Positions 34,273 to 43,960 of a stretch of 64,000 nt of DNA are shown piece after piece. The DNA comes from Coriobacteriaceae bacterium EMTCatB1. GTDB taxonomy: Bacteria > Actinomycetota > Coriobacteriia > Anaerosomatales > Anaerosomataceae. Each line of letters begins with the position of its first letter. Position 1 is the stretch's first letter. Made by a program: the position numbers and the translations under genes. The notes under the pieces were generated by a model that worked only from the letters and a program-made list of their open reading frames with translations, did no database searches and was not told the origin of the DNA. The stretch lies in assembly GCA_001950395.1 (NCBI GenBank), contig BDLO01000001.1, positions 1,153,979-1,217,978 on the forward strand, in the 5' to 3' direction.

Positions 34273-36078
34273 GTGTCAGACCAACTGAGAATGGACGCCC
34301 TCATCGCGCATGCCGAGCGGCTAGGCGTCGTCGGCTCGCCCTCGTCGACCTCTGAGCTCGCAGTCGACGTATTGGGGGTCGCGGCTACGCGCAAGCTCGT
34401 CGGTGAGCTCGCGCTGTTCGAGTTCCAGCAGGACGATGCTCGGCATTATGCGCTTGGCCAGATAACGGAAGTGCAGCTCAGAAACGTATGGCATGAAGAT
34501 CCCACGATGCGCAGCCTCATCCGGCAACGAGGTCGAGTCGATCAGGTAAGCGCACGTCAAGACACTCACCTCGCCAAGATGAACATCAGTGCGGTGTTCC
34601 GTGAGGGCGGCACTCGCGGCTATGAGCCGAGCATCCTCGGCACCGTTCCGGCTACGGGCACGTCGATCCACATCGTGAACGACGAGATTCTCGATGAAGT
34701 GCTGAAACCGTACAAAGACCAGCTCTTCTATCTCGGTCGCGTGTACGGCTCCAAGCCCAAGCTGCCGCTGTGGTTCAAGCACTTCGGAACGGGACCAGAC
34801 GGCGCTGGCGAGGCGTACCACATCGGCATCTTCGGCAAGACAGGCTCAGGCAAGTCGGTGTTGGCGAAGATGGCGCTTTGTGCCTACGCACGGCACGCTG
34901 ACATGGGGATCCTCATCATAGACCCACAGGGCGAGTTCGCCAGAGACATGAGCGGCAAACCCGTGCCCGGCGAGTTCGAGTTGCCGCTGAGCCGCGTCTT
35001 CCAGCACTACGGCAAGAGGCCGTTCGTGATGACGGTCAGGAACATCGTGCTCGACCGCTGGCAGCTGTTTGAGCAGATCATCTACGAGTCGCCTTTCTTC
35101 GAGCAACTCACCCTTCCGAAAGGTGACAACCGAGCGTTGGCAGCCGCCGAGCTCGCCCGACGCCTCGAGAAGAAGGGGGTGAAGCTGGGCGATTTGCACA
35201 CTCGCGAGGCGTTCGAGAAGGCATGGAGCATCCTGATCGACCCCAAAGTGCAGCAGATCATCTACAAGAGCGAAGGTCCTCGGGCTCGCTTGAACGCCGC
35301 ACTCGAGGAGGCTGATAGGAGTGAGTTCTACGCGGACTTCTGGAAGCCGGTGGTCGAACTCTTCACAGCCGACGGACGACCCGAGGCCAGAACAGTCGAG
35401 AAGGCTCTCGGGTGGCTCCTGAGCCCGGAGAGCACCGAGAAGCGCGCCCTGGTCATCGACCTTTCGCGCGAGATGGCAGGCGGACTGTACTGGAACGACG
35501 AGATTCAGGCGCTGGTGATCAAGCGAATCCTCGACGGGCTCGTCAACAGCGCAGAGTACTTCTACAGGGAGGGCCAGAGCCTGAACTGCCTCGTGGTCAT
35601 CGACGAGGCCCACCGGCTGGCTCCTAAGCGCATGGAGCGTGAGGAGAACGGGAACGCAACCGAGCGCGCCGTGCGCTCGACTCTCATAGATGCCGTGCGC
35701 ACGACCCGAAAGTATGGCCTTGGCTGGATGTTCATCAGCCAGACCCTGTCGAGCCTGCACACCGAGATACTGCAACAGCTCCGCATCTTCTTCTTCGGTT
35801 TCGGTCTCGGTCTCGGCCAGGAGTACCTTGCGCTGCGCGATCTCGTGGGCGGCTCCGGTCCGGCTCTGGACCTCTATCGGCTCTTCCGCGATCCGCACTC
35901 GGCCTTCGACACCGCAAGCCGCCAGTACTCGTTCATGACGATCGGACCGGTCAGCCCGCTTTCCTTCTCTGGAACGCCGCTCTTCTTCAACGCATTCAAT
36001 CGGGTTGACGAGTTCCTCGAGGAGAACGGGCTTACGGTGCTGACGACGTCTGATGCCGGCTGGACTCCGAGTACCTAA
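34273..36078 (+). CDS. herA: HerA-like hexameric DNA translocase ATPase
   Basis: This 601-residue protein has an N-terminal HAS-barrel-like region (residues about 30-160), then a RecA-type core with Walker A GKTGSGKS near residues 188-195, DPQGEFARD after it, Walker B CLVVIDEAHRLAP and an arginine-containing stretch near TRKYGLGWMFISQ. This is the HerA/FtsK-like fold (DUF87). It would drive DNA through a hexamer docked on NurA. The start is GTG 34273, with GAAGGTGA upstream. Confidence 0.88.
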   Translation: MSDQLRMDALIAHAERLGVVGSPSSTSELAVDVLGVAATRKLVGELALFEFQQDDARHYALGQITEVQLRNVWHEDPTMRSLIRQRGRVDQVSARQDTHLAKMNISAVFREGGTRGYEPSILGTVPATGTSIHIVNDEILDEVLKPYKDQLFYLGRVYGSKPKLPLWFKHFGTGPDGAGEAYHIGIFGKTGSGKSVLAKMALCAYARHADMGILIIDPQGEFARDMSGKPVPGEFELPLSRVFQHYGKRPFVMTVRNIVLDRWQLFEQIIYESPFFEQLTLPKGDNRALAAAELARRLEKKGVKLGDLHTREAFEKAWSILIDPKVQQIIYKSEGPRARLNAALEEADRSEFYADFWKPVVELFTADGRPEARTVEKALGWLLSPESTEKRALVIDLSREMAGGLYWNDEIQALVIKRILDGLVNSAEYFYREGQSLNCLVVIDEAHRLAPKRMEREENGNATERAVRSTLIDAVRTTRKYGLGWMFISQTLSSLHTEILQQLRIFFFGFGLGLGQEYLALRDLVGGSGPALDLYRLFRDPHSAFDTASRQYSFMTIGPVSPLSFSGTPLFFNAFNRVDEFLEENGLTVLTTSDAGWTPST

Positions 36079-36114
36079 GCGGACCGTCTGTTCTGGTTCC
36101 TGTCCGGAGGGCAC

Positions 36115-38982
36115 ATGCAGCTTGAGCTTCACCAGGCCATAGAAGAGCACTTCCCGACGCTGAACGATGACCAGCGCCGGGTCGTAGGCACCCTCGAGGG
36201 CCCGTTGCTCGTCATCGCTGGACCCGGCTCTGGCAAGACGCTATGTCTCGTCCTCCGCACGCTTAACGCGCTGCTGCTCGGCAAGGCTGAGCCTTCGGAA
36301 ATCATCCTCTGCACCTTCACGGAGAAGGCTGCACTTGAGTTGCGCGATCGGCTTGCGGAGGCTGCATCACTCTGCGGTTATCAGAGCGACCTCACCTCGC
36401 TCCGCACCGGGACCATCCACAGCATCTGCAACGCGCTCATCCAGGAGTACCGTCACCACACGCCGCTCGGAGCCGGGTTCGAGACGCTCGATGACCTCAC
36501 GCAGCTCCTCTTCATCTACGAGAACTTCACCGAGCTGCTGGGAGAGGGTGCGGAGCCGCCGTACCTCGGCAAGTGGGGCAGCAAGTGGGACACCATCCGC
36601 CGCCTCACCGAACGGTTCAACAAGCTCACGGAAGAGCTCGTCGATCCTGCTGCGCTGATCGCAGACCCCGATCCCTACATCGCCGAGCTCGGCCGCGTCT
36701 TCGACCGCTACGGGCAGCTGCTCCTGGAGCGCAACCGTGTCGACTTCTCGCACCAGCAGAAGGTCGCGTGGCAGCTCATGCAAGAGCCTCTTGTCCGCGA
36801 GCAGGTGGCTGGGCGCATCCGGTACGTCATGGTCGACGAGTACCAAGACACCAACTACGTGCAAGAGCAGCTCATGCTCGACCTCTCTTCACTGGCGGGC
36901 AACTTGTGCGTCGTGGGTGACGAGGACCAGGCGCTCTACCGGTTCAGAGGCGCCACCGTCCGAAACATCCTCGAGTTCGCCAAGCGCTTCCCCGAGTGCC
37001 CAGTGGTGAAGCTGCAGACCAACTACCGCTCCCACAGAGACATCATCGCCGCGTACGACCGCTGGATGGCATCGGCTCAGTGGCAGGATCGGTCCGGGCA
37101 ACGCTACCGCTACGACAAGACGATCGCCCCGCCGAAGGGCGAGAAGTTCGCCCACTACCCCGCAGTCTTCCAGATCTGGGGCACCTCAGCGCGGGACGAG
37201 GCCGAGCGCTTCGCCGACCTTGTCGTCTTCCTCAAAGACAACGAAGTCATCGAGGACTACAACCAGGTCGCGCTCCTTATGTACAGCGTCCAGAAGAAGT
37301 ACAGCAGCCCGTTCATCGAAGCACTCAAGAGACGTGGCATTCCCGCGTTCTGTCCGAGGGCGCGCACCTACTTTGAGAACGAAGAAGTCAGGCTCATGGT
37401 CGCGTGTCTTGCGACGGTGCTGGGCTTCTACGAGGACGGCCAGGGCGAAGGCGGAGGCCGCAACGCCGAGAGTATGCGCGCCTACGTCGACGAGTGTCTC
37501 GTGGAGCTGGCGGCGGCCGTCCAGGGCTCACCCGGTCTTCAGCGCCGGCTCCAGGAGTTCAGCGCCCAGGTGGAGGCGTTGCGCGACCGCGACTCGCTCG
37601 ACGTCCGCCTCGCCGACGTCTTCTACCGCTTGCTGGGCGAGGAGCCGTTCGTCTCATTCGTGAAGGACGAGAACCGGGCCCGCAATCTTGCGATGTTCTC
37701 CAGCATGCTCAGTACCCTCCAGGCGTACTACCACCTGAACGTCATCACGGGGCGCAACAAGCAGTACATGAAGTTCGCCCTGTTCGGGAGCATGCTGCCG
37801 GTCATCTTCGGGGCGGGCATGAACGAGTTCGAGGACAAGGACGCGCCATTCCCGTCGGGCTACGTGCAGATCATGACCATCCATCAGTCCAAAGGTCTCG
37901 AGTTTCCCGTCGTCGCGGTGGACAGCCTCACCGCGACGGCTGGCGTGGCCAAGCAGGTGGACCAGGAGCTCAGCCGCTTCTACCACCGGGAGCCGTACGA
38001 GCCAGCGGGCATGATCACCGAGTTCGACAACATGCGGCTCTTCTACGTCGCCTTCTCCCGTGCGCAGAACCTGCTCGTGCTGAGCTCGCACGAGCGACCG
38101 CACGCACGCTTCGCTCCAATCTGGGACGACCTGCAGCAGTGGCCGCATGTCGACCGAGAGACGCTCGCGAAACAACGCTGGAACGCACGCGAGCGCAAAG
38201 GCCCCAAGAGGCGCTTCAGCTTCACTGGCGACCTCAAGATCTACGAGACCTGTCCGCGCCAGTACGAGTTCTTCCGGCACTACGACTTCACGCCGTCACG
38301 CTCGGCGACGATCTTCTTCGGGCTGCTGGTCCACCAGACGATCGAGGAGATACATCGGCTGGTGCTGGAAGGGCGGCTGGGCGAACTCGACGACGCCCGC
38401 ATCACGCAACTCTTCGAGAAGACGTACGGGCTGCTCACCCTGCAAGACGTGCGACCGGTCGGTGAGGAGGCCAAGCAGGCGGCGCTCGAACAGGTGAAGC
38501 GCTACGTGCGGCTCAATCGGGACACCATGGCGAGAGTGGAAGAGACCGAGGTCGACGTCTCGGTCGAGAAGAACGGCTACATCCTGCATGGCGTCGTTGA
38601 CCTCCTGCTCGGGGCCGACGGCAAGCTGGAGGTCCTCGACTTCAAAGCATCGAAGCGGCCCGACGACGGCGACCCCATCCTGCGCGACTACGAGCGGCAG
38701 CTATGCACCTACGCGCACATCCTGGAGCGCCGTCATGGGCGTAGGCCCGATCGGTTGCTGCTGTACTGGACGGGCGAGGAGAGCCGCGAGCGAGCGCTCA
38801 TGGAGTTCCCGTACCGTGAGGAGCTGGTTGCGGAAGCCGCTGAGCACTTCGATGAGGTGGTGCGGCGCATCCTCGCGCGCGACTTCTGTGTGAGCGAGCG
38901 CCCCGACAGCTCGATCTGCAAAGAATGTGACGTGCGGCCGGTTTGCGTTGCAGACTGTTTGATGGAGAGAGTGGAGGCGTGA
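36115..38982 (+). CDS. UvrD-type helicase fused to RecB/Cas4-like iron-sulfur nuclease domain
   Basis: This 955-residue protein has an SF1A helicase part (about 1-680): Walker A GPGSGKT at 36-42, VDEYQDTN as motif II, YRFRGAT, LQTNYRSH and YVAFSRAQNLLVLSS as motif VI. Residues about 700-955 are a PD-(D/E)xK nuclease: an entry Cys in YETCPRQYEF, HGVVDLLL, LEVLDFKAS, QLCTYAHIL and a C-terminal triplet CKECDVRPVCVADC. The four cysteines match the [4Fe-4S] staple of AddB/Cas4-type nucleases. It resembles AddA-like enzymes without a partner gene. It lies 36 nt after herA and 1 nt before mod. Confidence 0.88.
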   Translation: MQLELHQAIEEHFPTLNDDQRRVVGTLEGPLLVIAGPGSGKTLCLVLRTLNALLLGKAEPSEIILCTFTEKAALELRDRLAEAASLCGYQSDLTSLRTGTIHSICNALIQEYRHHTPLGAGFETLDDLTQLLFIYENFTELLGEGAEPPYLGKWGSKWDTIRRLTERFNKLTEELVDPAALIADPDPYIAELGRVFDRYGQLLLERNRVDFSHQQKVAWQLMQEPLVREQVAGRIRYVMVDEYQDTNYVQEQLMLDLSSLAGNLCVVGDEDQALYRFRGATVRNILEFAKRFPECPVVKLQTNYRSHRDIIAAYDRWMASAQWQDRSGQRYRYDKTIAPPKGEKFAHYPAVFQIWGTSARDEAERFADLVVFLKDNEVIEDYNQVALLMYSVQKKYSSPFIEALKRRGIPAFCPRARTYFENEEVRLMVACLATVLGFYEDGQGEGGGRNAESMRAYVDECLVELAAAVQGSPGLQRRLQEFSAQVEALRDRDSLDVRLADVFYRLLGEEPFVSFVKDENRARNLAMFSSMLSTLQAYYHLNVITGRNKQYMKFALFGSMLPVIFGAGMNEFEDKDAPFPSGYVQIMTIHQSKGLEFPVVAVDSLTATAGVAKQVDQELSRFYHREPYEPAGMITEFDNMRLFYVAFSRAQNLLVLSSHERPHARFAPIWDDLQQWPHVDRETLAKQRWNARERKGPKRRFSFTGDLKIYETCPRQYEFFRHYDFTPSRSATIFFGLLVHQTIEEIHRLVLEGRLGELDDARITQLFEKTYGLLTLQDVRPVGEEAKQAALEQVKRYVRLNRDTMARVEETEVDVSVEKNGYILHGVVDLLLGADGKLEVLDFKASKRPDDGDPILRDYERQLCTYAHILERRHGRRPDRLLLYWTGEESRERALMEFPYREELVAEAAEHFDEVVRRILARDFCVSERPDSSICKECDVRPVCVADCLMERVEA

Positions 38983-38983
38983 A

Positions 38984-40798
38984 GTGGCGAAGATCGAGAT
39001 CACACGGACCGAGCTCGTGTGGCCAGGCAAGTACGACGAGGAAGGCCGGCTCGTGGAGCCTCCGCGGGTGAGCCTGCCATTCCAGGTTATCGAGACCGTG
39101 AACGAGAGTCGCGCAACGCGCGAAGCCAAGAAGAACCTCACATTGTTCGACTACTACGAGGGCGACGAGGGATCGACCTTCGAAGAGGGCTGGAAGAACA
39201 AGCTCATCTGGGGCGACAACCTGCTCGTGATGGGTTCGCTCCTGGACAAGTTCGCCGGCAAGATCGACCTCATCTACATCGACCCGCCGTTTGCAACCGG
39301 GGCAGATTTCTCGTTCGAGGCAGAGATTGGCGAGGAAGGTGAGTCGATTGAAAAGGCTCAGTCTGCCATCGAAGAAAAGGTCTACCGAGACACCTGGGCC
39401 GCAGGAATGGACACCTACCTCGCTATGCTGAGCCCCCGAGTGCACATTATGAGCGACTTGCTCACAGATTCTGGCAGCTTCTTCCTTCATTGCGATTGGC
39501 ACGTCAGTGGCTATGTCCGCGCATTGCTCGACGAAGTCTTCGGTTCCAAGCGCTTCAGGAACGAAATCGTATGGTGTTATCACGGACCAGGATCGCCTGG
39601 CATGCGCCAGTTTAACCGCAAGCACGATGTTATCTTCTGGTACACGAAGAGCGACAACTGGACGTTCAACGGCGATGACATACGCGAGCCTCTTTCTGGC
39701 AATCTGGGCGGGGGCTGGGAAGGCCTCGATGCCGAGACGCGACGATTGTATGCAGAGCGAGGCAAGATACCCGAGGACTGGTGGGAAATCGCAGTTGCCG
39801 CACGCCTTCGTGTCGACGGCGTTCAACGCACGGGCTACCCGACCGAGAAGCCGAATAAGCTGCTCGAGAGGATTGTAAAAGCAGCGTCTCGCCCAGGGGG
39901 TCTAGTTGCGGATTTCTTCTGCGGTTCTGGAGCGACGCTCTATGCCGCGGAACGTCTAGACCGTCGCTGGATCGGCTGCGATCTCGGACGGTACGCAATC
40001 CATGTAACGCGCAAGCGACTCCTTGGGACTGAACATTGCAAGCCGTTCGAGATCCTCAACCTCGGCAAGTACGAGCGGCAGTACTGGCAGGGAGTTACTT
40101 TCGGCGAGAAGGGCGAGCAGGCGCTCTACGAATACCTCGCATTCGTGTTGAAGCTCTACGCTGCGGAGCCGCTGACGGGGCTGGAATACATCCACGGCAA
40201 GAAGGGCACCGCTCTCGTACACATCGGGGCGGTCGACGCACCTGTCACGATTGACGAAGTCAACTCCGCGGTCGACGAATGCGTGAGCCTGAGGGCCACC
40301 GAGCTCCACGTGCTCGGCTGGGAGTGGGAGATGGGCCTCAACGACCTCGTGGTCGGCGAGGCCGCCAAGCGTGGCGTGAAGCTCGTGCTGCGGCAGATTC
40401 CCCGCGAGGCCATGGAAGCCGAGGCTGTCCGGAAGGGCGACATTCGTTTCTTCGAGCTTGCCTATGTGCAGATGGAGCCCAAGCCCGACGGGCCACGGAC
40501 GTATCGGATCGAACTGCAGGACTTCGTCCTCCCGAACACCGAGCTCATCCCCGAGGACGTCCGAGAGAAGATCACGAAGTGGTCTGACTACATCGACTAC
40601 TGGTCGATCGACTGGGACTTCAAGAATGACACCTTCATGCAGGGGTGGGTCGCGTACCGCACGCGCAAGAACCGCAAGCTGCCGCTTGTCTCGGATGCGC
40701 ATACGTACGACGAGCCCGGAACGTACCGTGTCCTCGTGAAAGTCATCGACATCTTCGGCAACGACACGACGCAAGCGCTCGACATCGAGGTGAGCTAG
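38984..40798 (+). CDS. type III restriction-modification methyltransferase (Mod)
   Basis: This 604-residue beta-class DNA aminomethyltransferase has catalytic motif IV DPPF at residues 100-103 (in IDLIYIDPPF), the target-recognition region after it, and the AdoMet motif I FFCGSG about 210 residues downstream, giving the IV-then-I order of Mod proteins. DPPF is a variant of the usual DPPY. It would methylate adenine at an asymmetric site and guide Res. The region 39330-40030 is clearly richer in A/T than the rest of the gene. The start is GTG 38984 with GGAGG upstream. Confidence 0.88.
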   Translation: MAKIEITRTELVWPGKYDEEGRLVEPPRVSLPFQVIETVNESRATREAKKNLTLFDYYEGDEGSTFEEGWKNKLIWGDNLLVMGSLLDKFAGKIDLIYIDPPFATGADFSFEAEIGEEGESIEKAQSAIEEKVYRDTWAAGMDTYLAMLSPRVHIMSDLLTDSGSFFLHCDWHVSGYVRALLDEVFGSKRFRNEIVWCYHGPGSPGMRQFNRKHDVIFWYTKSDNWTFNGDDIREPLSGNLGGGWEGLDAETRRLYAERGKIPEDWWEIAVAARLRVDGVQRTGYPTEKPNKLLERIVKAASRPGGLVADFFCGSGATLYAAERLDRRWIGCDLGRYAIHVTRKRLLGTEHCKPFEILNLGKYERQYWQGVTFGEKGEQALYEYLAFVLKLYAAEPLTGLEYIHGKKGTALVHIGAVDAPVTIDEVNSAVDECVSLRATELHVLGWEWEMGLNDLVVGEAAKRGVKLVLRQIPREAMEAEAVRKGDIRFFELAYVQMEPKPDGPRTYRIELQDFVLPNTELIPEDVREKITKWSDYIDYWSIDWDFKNDTFMQGWVAYRTRKNRKLPLVSDAHTYDEPGTYRVLVKVIDIFGNDTTQALDIEVS

Positions 40799-40800
40799 AG

Positions 40801-43611
40801 ATGGCTCGCAGCTTCATCGCCTACGATCGCGATCTACCTGAACTGGCAGACCGCGTACCCTGGCTGGAGCCCACGTCGCATCTGGTGAAGGACGAGGGCT
40901 CGCCGACTGGCTGGTCAGAGAAGCCGGGGCGCCGTCCAAGCGATCTGCTGCTGATAGAGAAGCTCCGCAGTGCGGTACACGATTGGCGCGAAGGCGGCTA
41001 CGAGGGCGCTGCGAAGAGCACTCAGGCGCTGTTTCGGTACTGGTTTGACGAGGAACACGAGGTATCGGGCTTTTCCGTGCCGTTCCGGTACCACTTCTGC
41101 CAGCGTGAGGCCATCGAGACGCTGGCGTACGTCGTAGAGGTCCTGCGCATTCGAGACGTGGCCGACGTCGTCAAGCGCTTTGCCAGCTCTCCACAGGGCG
41201 CGCTTTTCACGGAACCGGTAACGATCGAGGAGGTCGTTTCGGAGCTGGACGAGACGGGCCGGCCGCGACGCCGTGTTCGCCGTCAGAACCGTGAAGGGCA
41301 GGTCATCCAGCAGGATCTGCCGCCCGCCGACCTGCGCCGCTACGCCTTCAAGATGGCCACTGGCTCGGGCAAGACCTGGGCGATGGCCATGATGATGGTG
41401 TGGAGCTACTTCCATTCGTGGCGCGAGGAGCTCGGGCTGTCCCGCAACTTCATGCTCATCGCGCCGAACGTCATCGTGTACCAGCGGCTGGCGCGCGACT
41501 TCGGCAACGGCGAGCTCTTTCGGCAGATCCCGCTGGTCCCCCCTGGCTGGGACTTCAACCTCAAGATCATCGATCGCGACGACCCTTCGGAGCCCTCAGC
41601 TGCGGGCACGCTCTTCCTCACCAACATCCAGCAGCTCTACGCGACCGGGAACGAGGAGTGGAAGCCAGTCAACCCCATCGACGCCATTCTCGGTCGCAAG
41701 CCGGTGAAGGACTTGGGGTCGCACCAGCGCTCGATACTGGACCGCGTGAAGGCGCTGCCTGACGCGATCGTCATCAACGACGAAGCCCATCACGTGCACG
41801 ACGAGGACCTCGCCTGGAGCCGCTCGCTGATGGAGCTGCACCGCTCGCTTCCAAATGGTCTCGCGCTGTGGCTCGACTTCTCGGCCACCCCGAAGGACCA
41901 GAACGGCGCCTACTACCCGTGGACGCTGGTGGACTACCCGCTCGCGCAGGCGGTCGAGGACCGAATCGTCAAGCACCCCATCATCGTCACGCACGAGGAC
42001 GACCCCAACCGGCCCGACGACCCCGAGAGCGTCACCAAGGCCAACGTGGTCGAGCGCTACGGCTTCTGGATACGAGCCGCCGTGCAGCGATGGCGCGAGC
42101 ACTACGATGCGTACAGCGCGTTCGACACCAAACCCGTGCTGTTCATCATGGCCGAGGTGAGCGACCACGCGGACGCCATCGGGAAGTACTTGCGCCATGA
42201 GCCGGAGTTCGGCCTCTCCGAAGACGAAGTGCTCGTGATTCATACGAAGTCGACCGGCGAGATCACGCAGAATGACCTCGAGCTCGCTCGCACGGCCGCC
42301 AACGAAGTGGACTCGCCCCAGAGCAAGATCAAGGTCATCGTCAGCGTCATGATGCTCCGCGAAGGCTGGGACGTCCGCAACGTCAGTGTAGTTCTCGGCC
42401 TGCGACCTTTCACGGCGCGCGCTCAGATTCTGCCCGAGCAGGTGATTGGCCGTGGACTGCGCATCATGCGCGGCCTCGGCGAGGACCGGCTGCAGACGCT
42501 CGAGGTGCTGGGCACGAAGAACCTCCTCGACCTGCTTCGGCGGGAGCTGGAGCAGGAGGGCGTCGCGCCGGGCGTGACCGACAAGCCGCCCGCGGTTGTC
42601 CCGGTCACGGTCGCGCCGCTCAAGAGCAGAATGGAGTACGACATCGCGCTTCCGATCACCAAGCCTCGACTCTTCTTCAACGTTCGCCGCATAGACGACT
42701 TCGACGTCGATGCGCTGCGCCCGGTCTTCGAGGCCGACGAGCTGGATCGCGAGACAGCGCGGCAACTCAAGATGATCGCGGCCACGGTCGAGGCGCCCGT
42801 GGGAAGCGCGACCGTCGAGGCCGCCGTCCCACCGCTTGCCCAGGAGCTGGTCTCAATCGTCGTTCGCAAGGTGATCGAAGCGGCCCGGCTCACCGATGAC
42901 GCGTTCGCCAAGCTGGTACCGAAGGTGAAGCACTACCTGTCGGAGCGATGCTTCGGCGTCGTGGTGTCGCTGGATGACGAGCGCGCGCGTCGCGCCATCG
43001 CGCGCTCCAGTGACTCGATCGCTGCGTACCTTGCCGCGCAGGTTTCGCAGCTCGCCTACGAGCGCCGTGAGATCGAGTTTGAGCGCGCCGAGTTCAAACT
43101 CTCTGATACGAAGCCGTTCCCATGGCGGCGTAACCTGCCGCTCTTCCAGGCGCGCAAGACGGTCTTCAACTACGTTGCGTCTTACAACAACTTCGAGCGC
43201 GCCTTTGCGGAGTTCTTGGACGGGGCCCGTGACGTAGTGCGTTTCGCCGCGCTCGGCACCACTGCGCAAGGGGATTCGAACACGCAGTTCAGAGTCGACT
43301 ATCTCAAGCCGTCCGGTGCTCGGGCGTTCTACTATCCGGACTGGGTTGTGGTGCAGAAGACCGGCGCAGGTGAAGTCAACTGGATTGTCGAGACCAAGGG
43401 CCGCGTTTGGGAGAACACTGAGCTCAAAGACCAAGCCATGCGCGACTGGTGCGAGCGTGTACAGAAGCATGTCGAGAAACCGTGGCGCTTCCTACGCGTG
43501 AACCAGCACGACTTTGAACGGCATTCTCCAACTCTGTTCCAGGACCTAGTGAGACCGGACTCTCACCTTGTTGGCCCCGCAGACGATGACATGCTCGCGG
43601 CTGAGAAGTAG
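40801..43611 (+). CDS. type III restriction enzyme Res (SF2 helicase plus endonuclease)
   Basis: This 936-residue protein has an SF2 helicase with Walker A in MATGSGKTWAM, Walker B INDEAHHVHDED, motif III DFSATP and motif VI in IGRGLRIMRG, where arginines contact ATP. At the C-terminus FYYPDWVV followed by WIVETKGR is the PD...ExK endonuclease motif of Res subunits. Two Mod and one or two Res usually form the complex. It begins 2 nt after mod and ends the operon. The last 300 nt are more A/T-rich. Confidence 0.9.
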   Translation: MARSFIAYDRDLPELADRVPWLEPTSHLVKDEGSPTGWSEKPGRRPSDLLLIEKLRSAVHDWREGGYEGAAKSTQALFRYWFDEEHEVSGFSVPFRYHFCQREAIETLAYVVEVLRIRDVADVVKRFASSPQGALFTEPVTIEEVVSELDETGRPRRRVRRQNREGQVIQQDLPPADLRRYAFKMATGSGKTWAMAMMMVWSYFHSWREELGLSRNFMLIAPNVIVYQRLARDFGNGELFRQIPLVPPGWDFNLKIIDRDDPSEPSAAGTLFLTNIQQLYATGNEEWKPVNPIDAILGRKPVKDLGSHQRSILDRVKALPDAIVINDEAHHVHDEDLAWSRSLMELHRSLPNGLALWLDFSATPKDQNGAYYPWTLVDYPLAQAVEDRIVKHPIIVTHEDDPNRPDDPESVTKANVVERYGFWIRAAVQRWREHYDAYSAFDTKPVLFIMAEVSDHADAIGKYLRHEPEFGLSEDEVLVIHTKSTGEITQNDLELARTAANEVDSPQSKIKVIVSVMMLREGWDVRNVSVVLGLRPFTARAQILPEQVIGRGLRIMRGLGEDRLQTLEVLGTKNLLDLLRRELEQEGVAPGVTDKPPAVVPVTVAPLKSRMEYDIALPITKPRLFFNVRRIDDFDVDALRPVFEADELDRETARQLKMIAATVEAPVGSATVEAAVPPLAQELVSIVVRKVIEAARLTDDAFAKLVPKVKHYLSERCFGVVVSLDDERARRAIARSSDSIAAYLAAQVSQLAYERREIEFERAEFKLSDTKPFPWRRNLPLFQARKTVFNYVASYNNFERAFAEFLDGARDVVRFAALGTTAQGDSNTQFRVDYLKPSGARAFYYPDWVVVQKTGAGEVNWIVETKGRVWENTELKDQAMRDWCERVQKHVEKPWRFLRVNQHDFERHSPTLFQDLVRPDSHLVGPADDDMLAAEK

Positions 43612-43622
43612 GAACGCACGCA

Positions 43623-43960
43623 ATGTGGGTCGTCCACAAGAACATCCACACGGAGGGACTGGCTATATACACGATTGGCCAGCCCCGCTACGCAAGCGAG
43701 AAGTCGATTAGCCTGCTTGCGCCGTCACGACATCAAAGCTGTAGCTGACTTCCGGTCGCAGCCTTTCTCGCGCTACAACCCCAAGTTCAATAAGCCCGGG
43801 CCGGTAGCGGCCGTCCTCGTGAAGCGCATCCTACGATGGGCACCAGCACCTACACAGCAGCTAGCTCCGCGGACTCGTGCTTCTACGGCGTCACGTATCT
43901 GTTCGCACAACACTCCATCAGAAACGCAAACGGCCGGGACCCGAGGTAGCGAGCGAAGTT
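43623..43960 (+). pseudogene. frameshifted DUF488-family gene
   Basis: From ATG 43623 one frame reads LAIYTIGQPRYASEKSISLL, the start of a DUF488 protein (normally YTIGHS...). The following DUF488 block LRRHDIKAVADFRSQPFSRYNPKFNK in outline is in another frame from about 43717, and a third piece (SADSCFYGVTY) again shifts near 43860. At least two frameshifts are thus present and the 3' half is missing. DUF488 genes are common near restriction systems and islands; this one looks dead. Confidence 0.7.

Noticed and set aside
31894-43611. Complete Druantia system
   Set aside because: Only the DUF4338 (DruA-like) part is present. No DruE-size helicase or DruB-D genes are seen, and the other genes are HerA-NurA and type III RM.
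31894-43611. BREX or DISARM
   Set aside because: There is no PglZ, BrxC or Lon-like gene, and no DrmA/DrmB (DUF1998) or PLD gene. Mod and Res have type III architecture.
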